Source: Burkholderiales bacterium | Lineage (GTDB): Bacteria; Pseudomonadota; Gammaproteobacteria; Burkholderiales; UBA11063 | NCBI GenBank assembly: GCA_019748155.1 | Contig: JAIEPY010000096.1 | Coordinates: 1 to 34,582 of the forward strand | DNA: 34,582 nucleotides | Direction: 5' to 3' | Shown here: positions 1 to 7,767 of the stretch, in pieces | Layout of the letters: every line of letters begins with the position of its first letter | How positions within the stretch are numbered: position 1 is the first letter of the stretch | The notes under the pieces: generated by a model | Seen by the model: only the letters and a program-made list of their open reading frames with translations | Told to the model about the DNA's origin: nothing | Database searches by the model: none | Made by a program: the position numbers and the translations under genes

Positions 1-72
1 ATCTTTCTGATCTTTCTGATCTTTCTGATCTTTCTGATCTTTCTGATCTTTCTGATCTTTCTGATCTTTCTG
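1..72. repeat. 9-bp tandem repeat, eight perfect copies at the window edge
   Basis: Eight identical head-to-tail copies of ATCTTTCTG fill positions 1-72, followed by a partial unit (ATCTT). Read on the minus strand they are in frame with the TPR gene and encode eight Gln-Lys-Asp triplets (residues 147-170). Because the unit is a multiple of three, copy-number changes would lengthen or shorten the protein without shifting its frame. The array reaches base 1, so its true length is unknown. Confidence 0.95.
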
Positions 73-510
73 ATCTTGTTTATTTTGTTGTTCTTGCTGT
101 TGCTTTAATTTTTTGACCAATTCACGATTATGCTCGGCATCCGGAAAATTTTTTTGTATCTCCAGTGCTTTGGTATAAGCATCAATGGCTTCTTGATATT
201 TCTGTGTTTGAGCTAAGGTATTACCCTGATTGTACCAACCATTGGCAGTTTTATCCTGCTTAAACATCTCTAAAGCCTGATCATATTTTTTATCACGATA
301 ATAGGCAACAGCTTTCCAATGATTATCGCTAAATTTAGCTGCTGCCTCGCTATTTTTTTGCTGCTCCAATAATCTTGCCGCTTGTTGATTCTGATTAAAC
401 CATAAATCTTGGAAACTAAAGGCAAAAGCAGTATTAGATAGCATCAAGCCAAGCACGACACAAGTTCCGCGCAGCACCGTACGACATGGTATAAATTTTG
501 ACTTTAACAT
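1..510 (-). CDS. TPR protein of the Bat operon (BatC-like), C-terminus outside window
   Basis: Translating the minus strand from the ATG at 510-508 gives 170 open codons that run off the left edge. Residues 1-30 look like a signal peptide ending in Asn-Thr-Ala-Phe-Ala, so the protein is probably exported. Residues about 60-133 contain TPR-like helices, with a clear repeat around Gly-Trp-Tyr-Asn-Gln-Gly-Asn and a following Ala-Tyr-Thr-Lys-Ala-Leu helix. A Gln/Lys-rich segment and eight QKD triplets follow. The start codon overlaps the batB stop by 7 nt, indicating translational coupling. In Bat operons a TPR protein commonly follows the two VWA proteins, and a BatD-like gene often comes next, outside this window. 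The assignment as the TPR partner rests on domain type and gene order; its molecular role is not established by the sequence. Confidence 0.85.
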   Translation of the reverse strand, partial: MLKSKFIPCRTVLRGTCVVLGLMLSNTAFAFSFQDLWFNQNQQAARLLEQQKNSEAAAKFSDNHWKAVAYYRDKKYDQALEMFKQDKTANGWYNQGNTLAQTQKYQEAIDAYTKALEIQKNFPDAEHNRELVKKLKQQQEQQNKQDQKDQKDQKDQKDQKDQKDQKDQKD

Positions 511-1511
511 AATTTCTCCAACCATCCTCTACGCGCTAATAATGCAAACAAAATCAATGCTCCCCAAATCAAATAATCACCACAATCTTGCCATAAACTT
601 TCGGTTTGCGACTCGGCTGAGGCTTTAGCATCAAGCTCATTTAAGGTAGCCACTTTTAGTAAACTATCTACATCGCTATTATCGCCTTTGAATGCCACAT
701 ATTCACCACTGCCAGTTTTTGCCAGATTTTCTAAACCGCTAACATCAAGATGCGCCAAACTCACATTACCATTAGCATCCGTGGCAAAATTACCATCATT
801 CCCCCTCGCAGGCGTTCCCTCCCTAGTTCCAATGGCTAAAACAGAAGTCACAAATCCTTGCTTAACTAGATTACTCGCCTCAGTCAATGCACTGGCAGAC
901 GGTGAACTATCGGTAATCAGAATAATCTCGCCACGGGTTGCTCCAGACTGTTTAAAAAGTTCGCCTGCTTTAGCTAGTCCTGCAGCAATATCTGAGCCCT
1001 GCACCGGAACAATATTTGAATCAAGCACCGGTACCATTGAAGCAATAGTATTGCTATCCGCGGTCAATGGTGAGACCACAAATGCGCTACTTGAAAAAAC
1101 CACCATTCCGGTTTGCCCTTCTTTTATCGCATGGAGTAAATCAAGAACTTTATATTTAGCTCTTTGCATCCGTGAAGGCGTAATATCCGTCGCATTCATT
1201 GATTGCGAAACATCTAGTACAATGACCCGGGCAATATTTTTCTGATAAACTGGTGCAGCATAACGCGACCAACTAGGTCCGCTTAGCGCAAACACGCTAA
1301 AAAACCAAGCAAGCCCAAGTAGTGCGATCAACCATATTGAACGAGCTGAAGGAGAACTTACTAAAATATGCTCAAGCAAATGCGGATCACAATGTTCTTT
1401 CCAGCTATTATTAGTAACTTGAGATTTTTTGTGCCACAAAACGGCAATCAAGAGTGCTGGAATTAATGCCAGCCACCACCATGGACGTATAAAATGAAAT
1501 GTTCCTAACAT
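504..1511 (-). CDS. batB: VWA-domain membrane protein, BatB-like
   Basis: A 335-residue protein with an N-terminal membrane segment (about 10-26), a second near 58-77, a von Willebrand factor A domain (about 95-290), and a C-terminal membrane helix (about 313-327). The metal-ion-dependent adhesion site is visible as Asp-Val-Ser-Gln-Ser at 100-104 and Thr-Asp at 200-201. The usual Thr-Asp-Gly is Thr-Asp-Ser here. The domain should face the periplasm between the membrane helices. It begins 1 nt after the stop of batA and overlaps the TPR gene, so the three are almost certainly co-transcribed. The family is linked to envelope stress or aerotolerance in a few bacteria, but the direct biochemical role is unknown. 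The BatA/BatB naming follows gene order and is less certain than the domain call. Confidence 0.87.
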   Translation of the reverse strand: MLGTFHFIRPWWWLALIPALLIAVLWHKKSQVTNNSWKEHCDPHLLEHILVSSPSARSIWLIALLGLAWFFSVFALSGPSWSRYAAPVYQKNIARVIVLDVSQSMNATDITPSRMQRAKYKVLDLLHAIKEGQTGMVVFSSSAFVVSPLTADSNTIASMVPVLDSNIVPVQGSDIAAGLAKAGELFKQSGATRGEIILITDSSPSASALTEASNLVKQGFVTSVLAIGTREGTPARGNDGNFATDANGNVSLAHLDVSGLENLAKTGSGEYVAFKGDNSDVDSLLKVATLNELDAKASAESQTESLWQDCGDYLIWGALILFALLARRGWLEKLC

Positions 1512-1512
1512 T

Positions 1513-2508
1513 TTATCTTCTCCATATTCTAATAATCATTAACAAAAAGCTTAATCCCAGCGCCACCCCAAGAGTCCACGGATAAAGCGGTGTTACTGGA
1601 CGAATGGTAATTGCATCCGATTTAACTGGTTCAAGCTGATTAATTCGCGCATAAATATCAGATAGCGCCGCACCGTCTTCAGCACGAAAAAATTCACCAC
1701 CTGTAATTTGGGCAATCTGTTTAAGACTATCAATATCTAAATCACTGGAAGGATTAACAATCTGGGTACCAAAAATCCCCGGCACTGCCATTTGGCTGGC
1801 ACCAAGTCCAATCGTATAAATTTTAATATGTTCTTGCGCCGCAAGTTTAGCTGCAGCCAGAGGTTGCATTACGCCAGCATTATTCCCACCATCGGTAAGT
1901 AATACCAATGCTTTACTATCACCGGAATAATTCAAAAATTGTTTAACTGATAAACCAATCGCATCACCGATTGCCGTTTGTGGTCCGGCTATTCCCAAAG
2001 TTGCATCATTTAACATCTGCCCAACGGTCTTACGATCAAATGTCAATGGCGTTTGCAGATATGGTCGCGAACCAAACAAAATCAGACCTAAGCGATCACC
2101 GCTGCGACCGCTGATAAACTGATTAGCGACTCGTTTGACAACATCAATCCGGGTTTCAGTTTGACCACTACTGGTTTGCATATCTGGAGTTTGCATACTA
2201 CCAGATAAATCAATTGCCATCAATAAATCGCGTCCACTTTGCGGAAGCGTCAGTGGTTTCCCCAGCCACTGTATCCCAGTACCAGAAATCACCATTAAAA
2301 TCCAAATCAGTAAAGCAAGATATTTTAACGAGGAAAGTGCTTTAGGTTTCCCAGAGCTATCGCCATGAGCAAAAGTTTGTTGCAGCTGGGTAAAAAAGGG
2401 AACTTTTAACGCCGAAGACTGCTCATTTTTAACCGAGGGAAACAAATAACGCACAATAAATGGCAAAAATATTGCCAAAAAAACCCATGGATAAGCAACT
2501 TGAATCAT
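1513..2508 (-). CDS. batA: VWA-domain membrane protein, BatA-like
   Basis: A protein of 331 residues if started at the ATG at 2508, which overlaps the upstream TGA as ATGA. An in-frame start seven codons earlier is possible but lies within the DUF4381 gene, and an AAGGA sequence sits about 10 nt before the chosen ATG. There are hydrophobic segments near residues 6-20 and 64-77, a VWA domain with an intact MIDAS (Asp-Leu-Ser-Gly-Ser about 100-104, Thr-Asp-Gly-Gly about 205-208), and a C-terminal membrane helix. This is the canonical BatA layout of an inner-membrane protein with a periplasmic metal-binding VWA domain. It sits between DUF4381 and batB with 4-nt overlap and 1-nt spacing respectively. 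Its partner is probably BatB, by analogy with the family. Confidence 0.88.
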   Translation of the reverse strand: MIQVAYPWVFLAIFLPFIVRYLFPSVKNEQSSALKVPFFTQLQQTFAHGDSSGKPKALSSLKYLALLIWILMVISGTGIQWLGKPLTLPQSGRDLLMAIDLSGSMQTPDMQTSSGQTETRIDVVKRVANQFISGRSGDRLGLILFGSRPYLQTPLTFDRKTVGQMLNDATLGIAGPQTAIGDAIGLSVKQFLNYSGDSKALVLLTDGGNNAGVMQPLAAAKLAAQEHIKIYTIGLGASQMAVPGIFGTQIVNPSSDLDIDSLKQIAQITGGEFFRAEDGAALSDIYARINQLEPVKSDAITIRPVTPLYPWTLGVALGLSFLLMIIRIWRR

Positions 2509-2981
2509 AGCATCACCGTCCTTAACCAATTTTTAACTACACCCAAAAGTTCTTGTGGATTTTCCAAAGACTGCCGTTTATAAACATCGAGTAAAACTCG
2601 TCCAGTCCCAGTGGTAAATTCAGTTGTTTTACCACTACGATCCAAAAACTGCAACCATTTTTCACCAAATAAATTTTGGGGATGCAATTCGCTAAATTTC
2701 TCGCGGGCAACACGTTTCAGTAAAATCGAAATCTCTGGGAGAACCTCTTCTCTTGCCTCAGGCTCCGAAGCTTGTGCTTTAGCTTCAATCTGTGCTAGCA
2801 AAGCCAAAACCTGTTTTAATTTATATTGTTTACTTGCACGGCGTAACTGCCATAAAATAAGCAAAACTACCATCACAAGCATAATTGCCAGCACAATATA
2901 CCATCCCGGTGCAAGAGGAAACACGGAGACAGGTGCTGGCAAATGAATATCTTTTAAATCTGCTAAACTATTATTTTCCAC
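2505..2981 (-). CDS. DUF4381 family membrane protein
   Basis: A 158-residue protein with a short proline-rich N-terminus (Leu-Pro-Ala-Pro), one strong membrane helix at about 28-45, and a basic, helical cytoplasmic remainder containing an arginine/lysine stretch right after the helix. This matches DUF4381 proteins, which sit between DUF58 and the VWA genes in proteobacterial MoxR operons. Function is unknown. Its start lies 11 nt inside the end of the DUF58 gene and its stop overlaps the batA start, so translation of the block is coupled. Confidence 0.82.
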   Translation of the reverse strand: MENNSLADLKDIHLPAPVSVFPLAPGWYIVLAIMLVMVVLLILWQLRRASKQYKLKQVLALLAQIEAKAQASEPEAREEVLPEISILLKRVAREKFSELHPQNLFGEKWLQFLDRSGKTTEFTTGTGRVLLDVYKRQSLENPQELLGVVKNWLRTVML

Positions 2982-3867
2982 TTCTATTTACTCCAGCTTT
3001 TAATACTGCTGCCAAATCATCATTAGTTGCCAGTGTCATAAATTGCATCCGATTTTGCCGTGATAAATTACGCAAGTGATCTACTCGTTTGGCAAAAGGT
3101 TCTGCATAACGTTCTTTAGTTTGCAAAGTATCACCAATTTCCAAACGTGCACTACCATTATCCGTAAAGCTAAATATCCCCCGATCAGGCAAACTAGCCT
3201 CAAGCGGATCATAAACCAGCAAGTTAATTAACTCACATTTATGAGCAATCAGCCGTAGATACTCTTCAGCTTCGCTGGTTAAACTACAAAAATCACTTAA
3301 GACAATCACGGTACTACCGGACTGGATCTGGCGCAAAATAAATTGCAGAGAATTTGCCAAACCACCTTGCTGACGATTTTTCCGCGGGTACGTCAACAGA
3401 TTGAAGACATCCAATAAAGACTGGCGACTGCGCCGTGGCTTAATATACTCAGCCCCTAGCTCATCAAAAACGACTCCACCAACTTGTTGATGCTGTGCCA
3501 ATGCCGCCCAACCCAAAAGAGCTGCAATTCGTGCTGCAATAACGCTTTTAAAAGCAACTTTAGTAGCAAAACGCATTGAGGATGACTGATCTATCAATAG
3601 GTAAACCGAGCGTTCCCGTTCTTCATGATAAACCTTAGTATACGCTTTACCAGATCTGGCAGTTAGTGGCCAATGAATCAAGCGAATATCATCACCTGCC
3701 TGATAACGCCGGACTTCGTCGAAATCCATCCCACGTCCGCGCGCATGTGAAGCATTGATACCATTGGTTGCCGAATTGACTTTATTGGGGTTAAAGAGCT
3801 GTAATTCAGCTGCGCAATAACGCATCGCCAAAAGCTCATTAATTTCCGTATTAATGCCTTTAGTCAT
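2971..3867 (-). CDS. DUF58 domain protein of the MoxR operon
   Basis: A 298-residue soluble protein. The DUF58 signature is visible around residues 43-80: Arg-Gly-Arg-Gly-Met-Asp-Phe-Asp-Glu, then Tyr-Gln-Ala-Gly-Asp-Asp-Ile-Arg, then Ile-His-Trp. A VWA-like fold with Asp-Gln-Ser-Ser-Ser follows at about 92-96. DUF58 proteins are nearly always encoded next to MoxR ATPases and are thought to work with them in assembling or remodelling a target complex; the mechanism is not known. It lies 45 nt downstream of moxR and overlaps the DUF4381 gene by 11 nt. Confidence 0.88.
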   Translation of the reverse strand: MTKGINTEINELLAMRYCAAELQLFNPNKVNSATNGINASHARGRGMDFDEVRRYQAGDDIRLIHWPLTARSGKAYTKVYHEERERSVYLLIDQSSSMRFATKVAFKSVIAARIAALLGWAALAQHQQVGGVVFDELGAEYIKPRRSRQSLLDVFNLLTYPRKNRQQGGLANSLQFILRQIQSGSTVIVLSDFCSLTSEAEEYLRLIAHKCELINLLVYDPLEASLPDRGIFSFTDNGSARLEIGDTLQTKERYAEPFAKRVDHLRNLSRQNRMQFMTLATNDDLAAVLKAGVNRSGK

Positions 3868-3912
3868 AATTTCTCATTCACTATACTTATCTATTGATTA
3901 AAGATGATGTGC

Positions 3913-4869
3913 CTATGGAATAGGAACTACATTGAGAATTTTGTCAATGATTTGATCACTATTGATACCTTCAACCTCAGCTTCAAAGGTAAGTAAAATC
4001 CGATGGCGGAGCACTTCATGAATCATCACATGGATATCGTGCGGCGTAACATAATCACGACCTTCCAACCACGCATGAGCACGGGCTGTTCGCTCTAACG
4101 CAATCGTTCCGCGTGGACTAGCACCAAAACTGATCCATTTAGCTAGTTCTGCCTGGTATTTTTGTGGATAACGGGTTGCCATAATCAATTGAATAATGTA
4201 TTCTTCCAAAGCATGGCTTAAATGAATATTAGCTAATTGCTGCTGAGCCGCAAAAATTGCTTCTTGCGTAATGCGTGGACGATTAACATCTGCAACTTGA
4301 TTGTTTACACGATTAAGCGCCAAAATTTGTGCCTCTGCAGCTGCATCAGGATAAGCAATTTTAACATGCAGCATGAAACGATCTAGTTGCGCTTCAGGTA
4401 AGGGATAAGTACCCTCTTGCTCAATCGGATTTTGCGTTGCCATAACCAAAAATAACTGTGGCAATGGATAGGTTTGTTTACCCACTGTGATCTGTTTCTC
4501 ACCCATCGCTTCAAGTAGCGCTGACTGCACTTTAGCTGGTGCACGATTAATTTCATCGGCTAACAAAAAATTATGAAATAACGGACCAGATTGGAATTGG
4601 AAGGTATGTTGCTCAGGAATATAAACATCAGTACCAGTCAAATCTGCCGGCAACAAGTCAGGCGTAAATTGAACGCGGTGATAAGAGCAATCAATACAAG
4701 AAGATAAAGTTTTAATCGCGGTAGTTTTGGCAAGCCCCGGTGCACCCTCAACTAAGAGATGTCCCGATGATAATAATGCGATAAGTAGGCGCTTGGTTAG
4801 TTCGGATTGCCCAACCACCCGGCTATTTAGATAATTAAGTAATTGTTGAAACTGTTCGTGTTCGGTCAT
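3913..4869 (-). CDS. moxR: MoxR-family AAA+ ATPase
   Basis: A 318-residue AAA+ ATPase. Walker A is Gly-Ala-Pro-Gly-Leu-Ala-Lys-Thr at 42-49, Walker B is Leu-Leu-Ala-Asp-Glu at 102-106, the sensor-1 Thr-Gln-Asn is at 145-147, an Arg-finger region (Glu-Ala-Gln-Leu-Asp-Arg-Phe) is at 159-165, and a sensor-2 Ser-Pro-Arg-Gly-Thr lies near residue 250. These features and the length fit the MoxR/RavA group of ATP-driven chaperone-like proteins. It is the first gene of the Bat operon. GGAGGA lies three bases upstream of the ATG and a sigma-70-type promoter lies about 120 nt upstream. The likely substrates are the VWA proteins encoded downstream, inferred from gene linkage. Confidence 0.92.
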   Translation of the reverse strand: MTEHEQFQQLLNYLNSRVVGQSELTKRLLIALLSSGHLLVEGAPGLAKTTAIKTLSSCIDCSYHRVQFTPDLLPADLTGTDVYIPEQHTFQFQSGPLFHNFLLADEINRAPAKVQSALLEAMGEKQITVGKQTYPLPQLFLVMATQNPIEQEGTYPLPEAQLDRFMLHVKIAYPDAAAEAQILALNRVNNQVADVNRPRITQEAIFAAQQQLANIHLSHALEEYIIQLIMATRYPQKYQAELAKWISFGASPRGTIALERTARAHAWLEGRDYVTPHDIHVMIHEVLRHRILLTFEAEVEGINSDQIIDKILNVVPIP

Positions 4870-4985
4870 AAATCCTCCAGCATTTTAAAAAACCAGTAAA
4901 GGTTACTCCTTGTATTAAGCTAATTTTCGTCTGAAAGTCAAAATATATGCATCTCACCCAGACGCTCTTATCTTAAACGTTGGTT

Positions 4986-5014
4986 ATTGTAACATATCAT
5001 TTTTTAAAAATCAA
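4986..5014 (-). promoter_or_regulatory. sigma-70-type promoter of the moxR/bat operon
   Basis: Read on the minus strand: TTGATT (-35, 5014-5009), a 17-nt spacer, then TACAAT (-10, 4991-4986). The -10 is also preceded by TG plus one base, the extended -10 form. Transcription would begin about 110 nt upstream of the moxR ATG. Confidence 0.72.
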
Positions 5015-5361
5015 GGCTCTAATTTACACCGCAAGCGACATAAAAGATAATATACTGATATTAAACAATAAATAATATTATAAACTGTATAAATTAGCAT
5101 TTAATACAATTCAAATATCTTCAAAATGCTTAGCTTGCGTGCTCTAGCATTTAGCTTAAAGAACAAAAAAACATAACTAAAACTCTAAAATATTTGACTT
5201 TTTGCAAATTATTAACAATTAAAATATAAATTATCAGCTGAATAATTTTGCGTAAGTTGTGCGGAACTGCTTTCAAGACCTAATCCGCTAAAATCAATGG
5301 TTAAAATATATACAGGCATTTCCTTTTAATTAATTATGTCGTACTTTATTTATTCTCAAAT
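4992..5361. other. AT-rich intergenic region between moxR and the thioesterase gene
   Basis: Beyond the moxR promoter this stretch is very AT-rich with no convincing gene. It holds a 7-bp inverted repeat (AAATGCT at 5124-5130, AGCATTT at 5146-5152, 15-nt loop) without a T-tract. It also holds a 35-codon minus-strand ORF (5319-5212) preceded by an AAAGG too close to its ATG to be a good ribosome-binding site. It may carry the 3' end of the thioesterase transcript, but no clear terminator is seen. Confidence 0.6.
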
Positions 5362-5778
5362 TTAATCCGCAATGTTAGTCTTAAAGGCATCAATAACACC
5401 TTGGGGTATTTCTGTTGCCCTAGCTGTTTTAAGATCTACATATACCCATAGAGTCTCTGCTGTGACAACTATTGTATTATCATGCTCCCTAATTATTCGA
5501 TATGCTCTAGTTGATTTCTTAGCATGCATATTCTTTATCCATGTTTCTACAATTAACTTTTCACCAAGATATGCTGGTGCTAGGTAATCAACTTCATGTC
5601 TGCGCACCACAAAGCATGCTCCGCTAGCGAGATATTTTTCTAAAGTTAGCCCACATGCACTTGAATGTGCTCCTGCGGACTCCATTAGCCATCTGATGTA
5701 AATTTCATTATTAACGTGCTTTAATGCGTCAATATGGTCATTATTAACCGTAATAGAATAGTTGAATATATGTGTCAT
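5362..5778 (-). CDS. hot-dog fold acyl-CoA thioesterase (4HBT family)
   Basis: A 138-residue protein, the normal length for single-domain 4-hydroxybenzoyl-CoA thioesterase / YbgC-type enzymes. The N-terminal signature is present: an Asp at residue 17 in the catalytic position, followed four residues later by His-Val-Asn-Asn and then a Tyr (residues 21-27). The strand containing Ala-Pro-Ala-Tyr-Leu-Gly-Glu (about 67-73) also fits. It probably hydrolyses an acyl-CoA or aryl-CoA thioester in the cytoplasm; the substrate cannot be read from sequence. It is transcribed alone, divergently from the alpha/beta hydrolase, and the two may share regulatory DNA. Confidence 0.87.
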   Translation of the reverse strand: MTHIFNYSITVNNDHIDALKHVNNEIYIRWLMESAGAHSSACGLTLEKYLASGACFVVRRHEVDYLAPAYLGEKLIVETWIKNMHAKKSTRAYRIIREHDNTIVVTAETLWVYVDLKTARATEIPQGVIDAFKTNIAD

Positions 5779-5832
5779 GTATTAGTTCCAAAATTTTAAT
5801 AGCTGCAATCTGCAAAATGCGTTATATTGATA

Positions 5833-5957
5833 TAATACTAAAAGTATAAAAGATCAATTATATTATACTTCTAATTTTATTGCAGATGAATGAAAGTTTA
5901 AAGTTTAATAATTTATCGCTAATTTTATTTATGATATAATCTTTTAAATACTTTTAC
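5833..5957. promoter_or_regulatory. cluster of ATACT/AGTAT motifs between divergent genes
   Basis: The 194-bp divergent spacer carries ATACT-AAA-AGTAT (5835-5847). Overlapping it is a perfect 8-bp inverted repeat, AAGTATAA (5842-5849) and TTATACTT (5863-5870), with a 13-bp gap. A further half-site-like AATACTTTTAC lies at 5947-5957, just after the extended -10 of the hydrolase. Such repeated, symmetric motifs beside a promoter suggest an operator. The region is so AT-rich that chance palindromes are possible. Confidence 0.35.
5932..5940 (+). promoter_or_regulatory. extended -10 promoter of the alpha/beta hydrolase gene
   Basis: TGATATAAT (TG, one base, then perfect TATAAT) ends 32 nt before the ATG at 5973. 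The -35 position 17 bp upstream (TTTATC) is weak, which is common for extended -10 promoters. AAAGG lies about 6 nt before the start codon. Confidence 0.55.
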
Positions 5958-5972
5958 TCTCAAAAGGTACGG

Positions 5973-6806
5973 ATGACTATTCATAAAAATTATATATTTA
6001 CCACTCATGGAGCTAGATTACAAAAAATCTCTGGTCAAAATACGGCAGCAAGTTCAAATTACCTATTTATTCCCTGCCCCGGTCTTAGTTCAGAATCATT
6101 GATAGATTTAGTACTTATTTTGGATGGGAAAATAGATGCTTGCTTATGGCTAATGGATCATCCTAATGATGGGGATAATCTGAATCCCAATTATGATTTC
6201 GCCAACTGGAGTCAATCAATAATTGAAGCCATAACAATATTAGATAAACCTATTGTAGTTGCTCACTCTACATCAGGGATGATGCTACAAAGTATTCCAG
6301 AATTAGAGCATATTGCATCAGGAATGGTATTGATTGCCAGTGCACCAGACATGAGCTGGAAAGATACATTTATTAGCTATATGCAACAAAATTTAACCGC
6401 TGAATTAAAATTAGCCGCACAAGCACACTCAATACATCCCAAGAACGAGAGCTTACGTGAATTATTATTGGCGGCAATTCAATTTTCATTTGAACCTTCT
6501 AGCTTTAATGCGGCACGTAAAATGATTGGAAAATTACTCGTTAACCATAAAGTTGCTGAATACTCAGATCTAAACTTTGATCCGATATACAAAGCCAAAT
6601 TTGTTCCAAATTCTTTGGCAACATTAATTATTAATGGCGAACTGGACAAAATTATACCATCGCGGGTATATATAGATAAGCAGAAATACATCAGAGATAA
6701 TATATTGATTAAACAGATAAGTGGCGCTTCTCATTACCCATGGTTTGAGAAGCCCGATGCTGTTCTAAATGCTTTTATTGAATTCAAAAGCAAATTTTAC
6801 GCGTAA
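5973..6806 (+). CDS. alpha/beta hydrolase
   Basis: A 277-residue protein without signal peptide. The nucleophile elbow reads Ala-His-Ser-Thr-Ser-Gly at 97-102 (Ser99), replacing the common Gly-His-Ser-x-Gly-Gly. The acid is probably Asp225 within Asn-Gly-Glu-Leu-Asp, and the base His254 within Gly-Ala-Ser-His-Tyr-Pro-Trp. Strand-turn spacing and length match soluble esterases and hydrolases of this fold. The substrate is unknown. Divergence from an acyl thioesterase suggests, weakly, a role with acyl or ester compounds. An AAAGG ribosome-binding site supports the start. Confidence 0.82.
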   Translation: MTIHKNYIFTTHGARLQKISGQNTAASSNYLFIPCPGLSSESLIDLVLILDGKIDACLWLMDHPNDGDNLNPNYDFANWSQSIIEAITILDKPIVVAHSTSGMMLQSIPELEHIASGMVLIASAPDMSWKDTFISYMQQNLTAELKLAAQAHSIHPKNESLRELLLAAIQFSFEPSSFNAARKMIGKLLVNHKVAEYSDLNFDPIYKAKFVPNSLATLIINGELDKIIPSRVYIDKQKYIRDNILIKQISGASHYPWFEKPDAVLNAFIEFKSKFYA

Positions 6807-6937
6807 AATGTTATTTTACTCGGTCTCGCTATCTTTGAGCAGTTTATAATACCTTGCTTGCCAATTTCAGTGTTTCTCACCACTATTGAGCTATCCTTAA
6901 AACCCTTTATTCTGAGCTCATTAAGATGCGTTTATCA

Positions 6938-6946
6938 TGTTACAAT
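6938..6946 (+). promoter_or_regulatory. candidate extended -10 promoter of the gsp operon
   Basis: TGTTACAAT (TG-T-TACAAT) lies 95 nt upstream of the gspC ATG. No good -35 is seen at 17 bp. The motif is identical to the TGTTACAAT at the moxR promoter. Confidence 0.4.
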
Positions 6947-6987
6947 ACTAGAAACTAGCATCATTTGCATGCCATATGTGGTAGAAT

Positions 6988-7032
6988 TTGTGGTTTAGAC
7001 TATATTTAATTTACCGAAGCAAGAAACCACAA
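6988..7032 (+). promoter_or_regulatory. inverted repeat in the gspC leader
   Basis: A perfect 9-bp inverted repeat (TTGTGGTTT at 6988-6996, AAACCACAA at 7024-7032) encloses a 27-nt loop and ends 9 nt before the gspC start codon. No strong Shine-Dalgarno sequence is visible there, so the structure could influence translation initiation, or act as an operator. Role inferred only from position. Confidence 0.35.
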
Positions 7033-7041
7033 GTAAACAAA

Positions 7042-7725
7042 ATGAAAAATATCAATGTAAATCAAACAATTCGCGCACTAAGCATCACTCTTAGGTTCGC
7101 GACCATAGTTGCTACGGCATCACTACTGGCTAGAATTTGTTGGTGGGCCATGAATCCACTGGGGTATGACACTGTCGACTCAATTGCAAACTCCTATGTA
7201 AAACCAGATATAGTTGCTCAAGACATTACTAACCGGGCTCCATTTGGAGTTGTTACTGTAGAAAAAGCACCAGTACCAACTATTGCTGACAAGCTAAAGG
7301 TAGTTGGAGTTTATGCCGCAGGTCCCAAAAATAGTATTGCCTTTATACAAATTGACGGTAAAAACTCAATTGCCGCAATCGGAGAAAGTGTTATGGATGC
7401 AACTGTTAAGGCAATTAATTCAGACGGCATAGTGCTAGTCGAAAAAGGTCAGAGCGTAACGATTAACATATCTTCTGCCTCAGGAAATAATGCCAACACT
7501 CCAGGTACATCGACAAATGGAGGAGATCATTCAACCTCAACCGCTAATAGCTATATACCACAAACAAATAGTGCAAATAATAATCAATCCAGTCCTAGTG
7601 CTCAGAATACCAGCCCGAGTGCCTCTACCCCACCAGCAGCAGGACAAGATGATGACTCAATAGCCGATAAACGCCGAAAAATGATTGAAGCATTCCAAAA
7701 ACAAAACTCAACCAACGGTGACTAA
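7042..7725 (+). CDS. gspC: type II secretion system protein C (GspC-like)
   Basis: A protein of 227 residues from the ATG at 7042; an upstream TTG in frame (6988) lies in a leader inverted repeat and is less likely. It has a short cytoplasmic N-terminus, one membrane helix (about 16-36), and a periplasmic homology region (about 70-145) with the typical pattern Leu-Lys-Val-Val-Gly-Val-Tyr, Ala-Phe-Ile, and Ile-Gly-Glu. A long Ser/Asn/Thr-rich tail and a basic C-terminal helix follow. A C-terminal PDZ or coiled coil, found in many GspC proteins, is not evident. GspC links the inner-membrane platform to the GspD secretin. It is the first gene of gspC-D-E-F, 42 nt ahead of gspD. Confidence 0.82.
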   Translation: MKNINVNQTIRALSITLRFATIVATASLLARICWWAMNPLGYDTVDSIANSYVKPDIVAQDITNRAPFGVVTVEKAPVPTIADKLKVVGVYAAGPKNSIAFIQIDGKNSIAAIGESVMDATVKAINSDGIVLVEKGQSVTINISSASGNNANTPGTSTNGGDHSTSTANSYIPQTNSANNNQSSPSAQNTSPSASTPPAAGQDDDSIADKRRKMIEAFQKQNSTNGD

Positions 7726-7767
7726 ACAAAACGATAACTATATTTTAATGCTTATGCAAGGACTTTT

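Noticed and set aside
5212-5319. 35-codon minus-strand ORF in the moxR-thioesterase spacer
   Set aside because: The AAAGG is only about two bases from its ATG, the peptide has no recognised domain, and the region is very AT-rich; not enough to call a gene.
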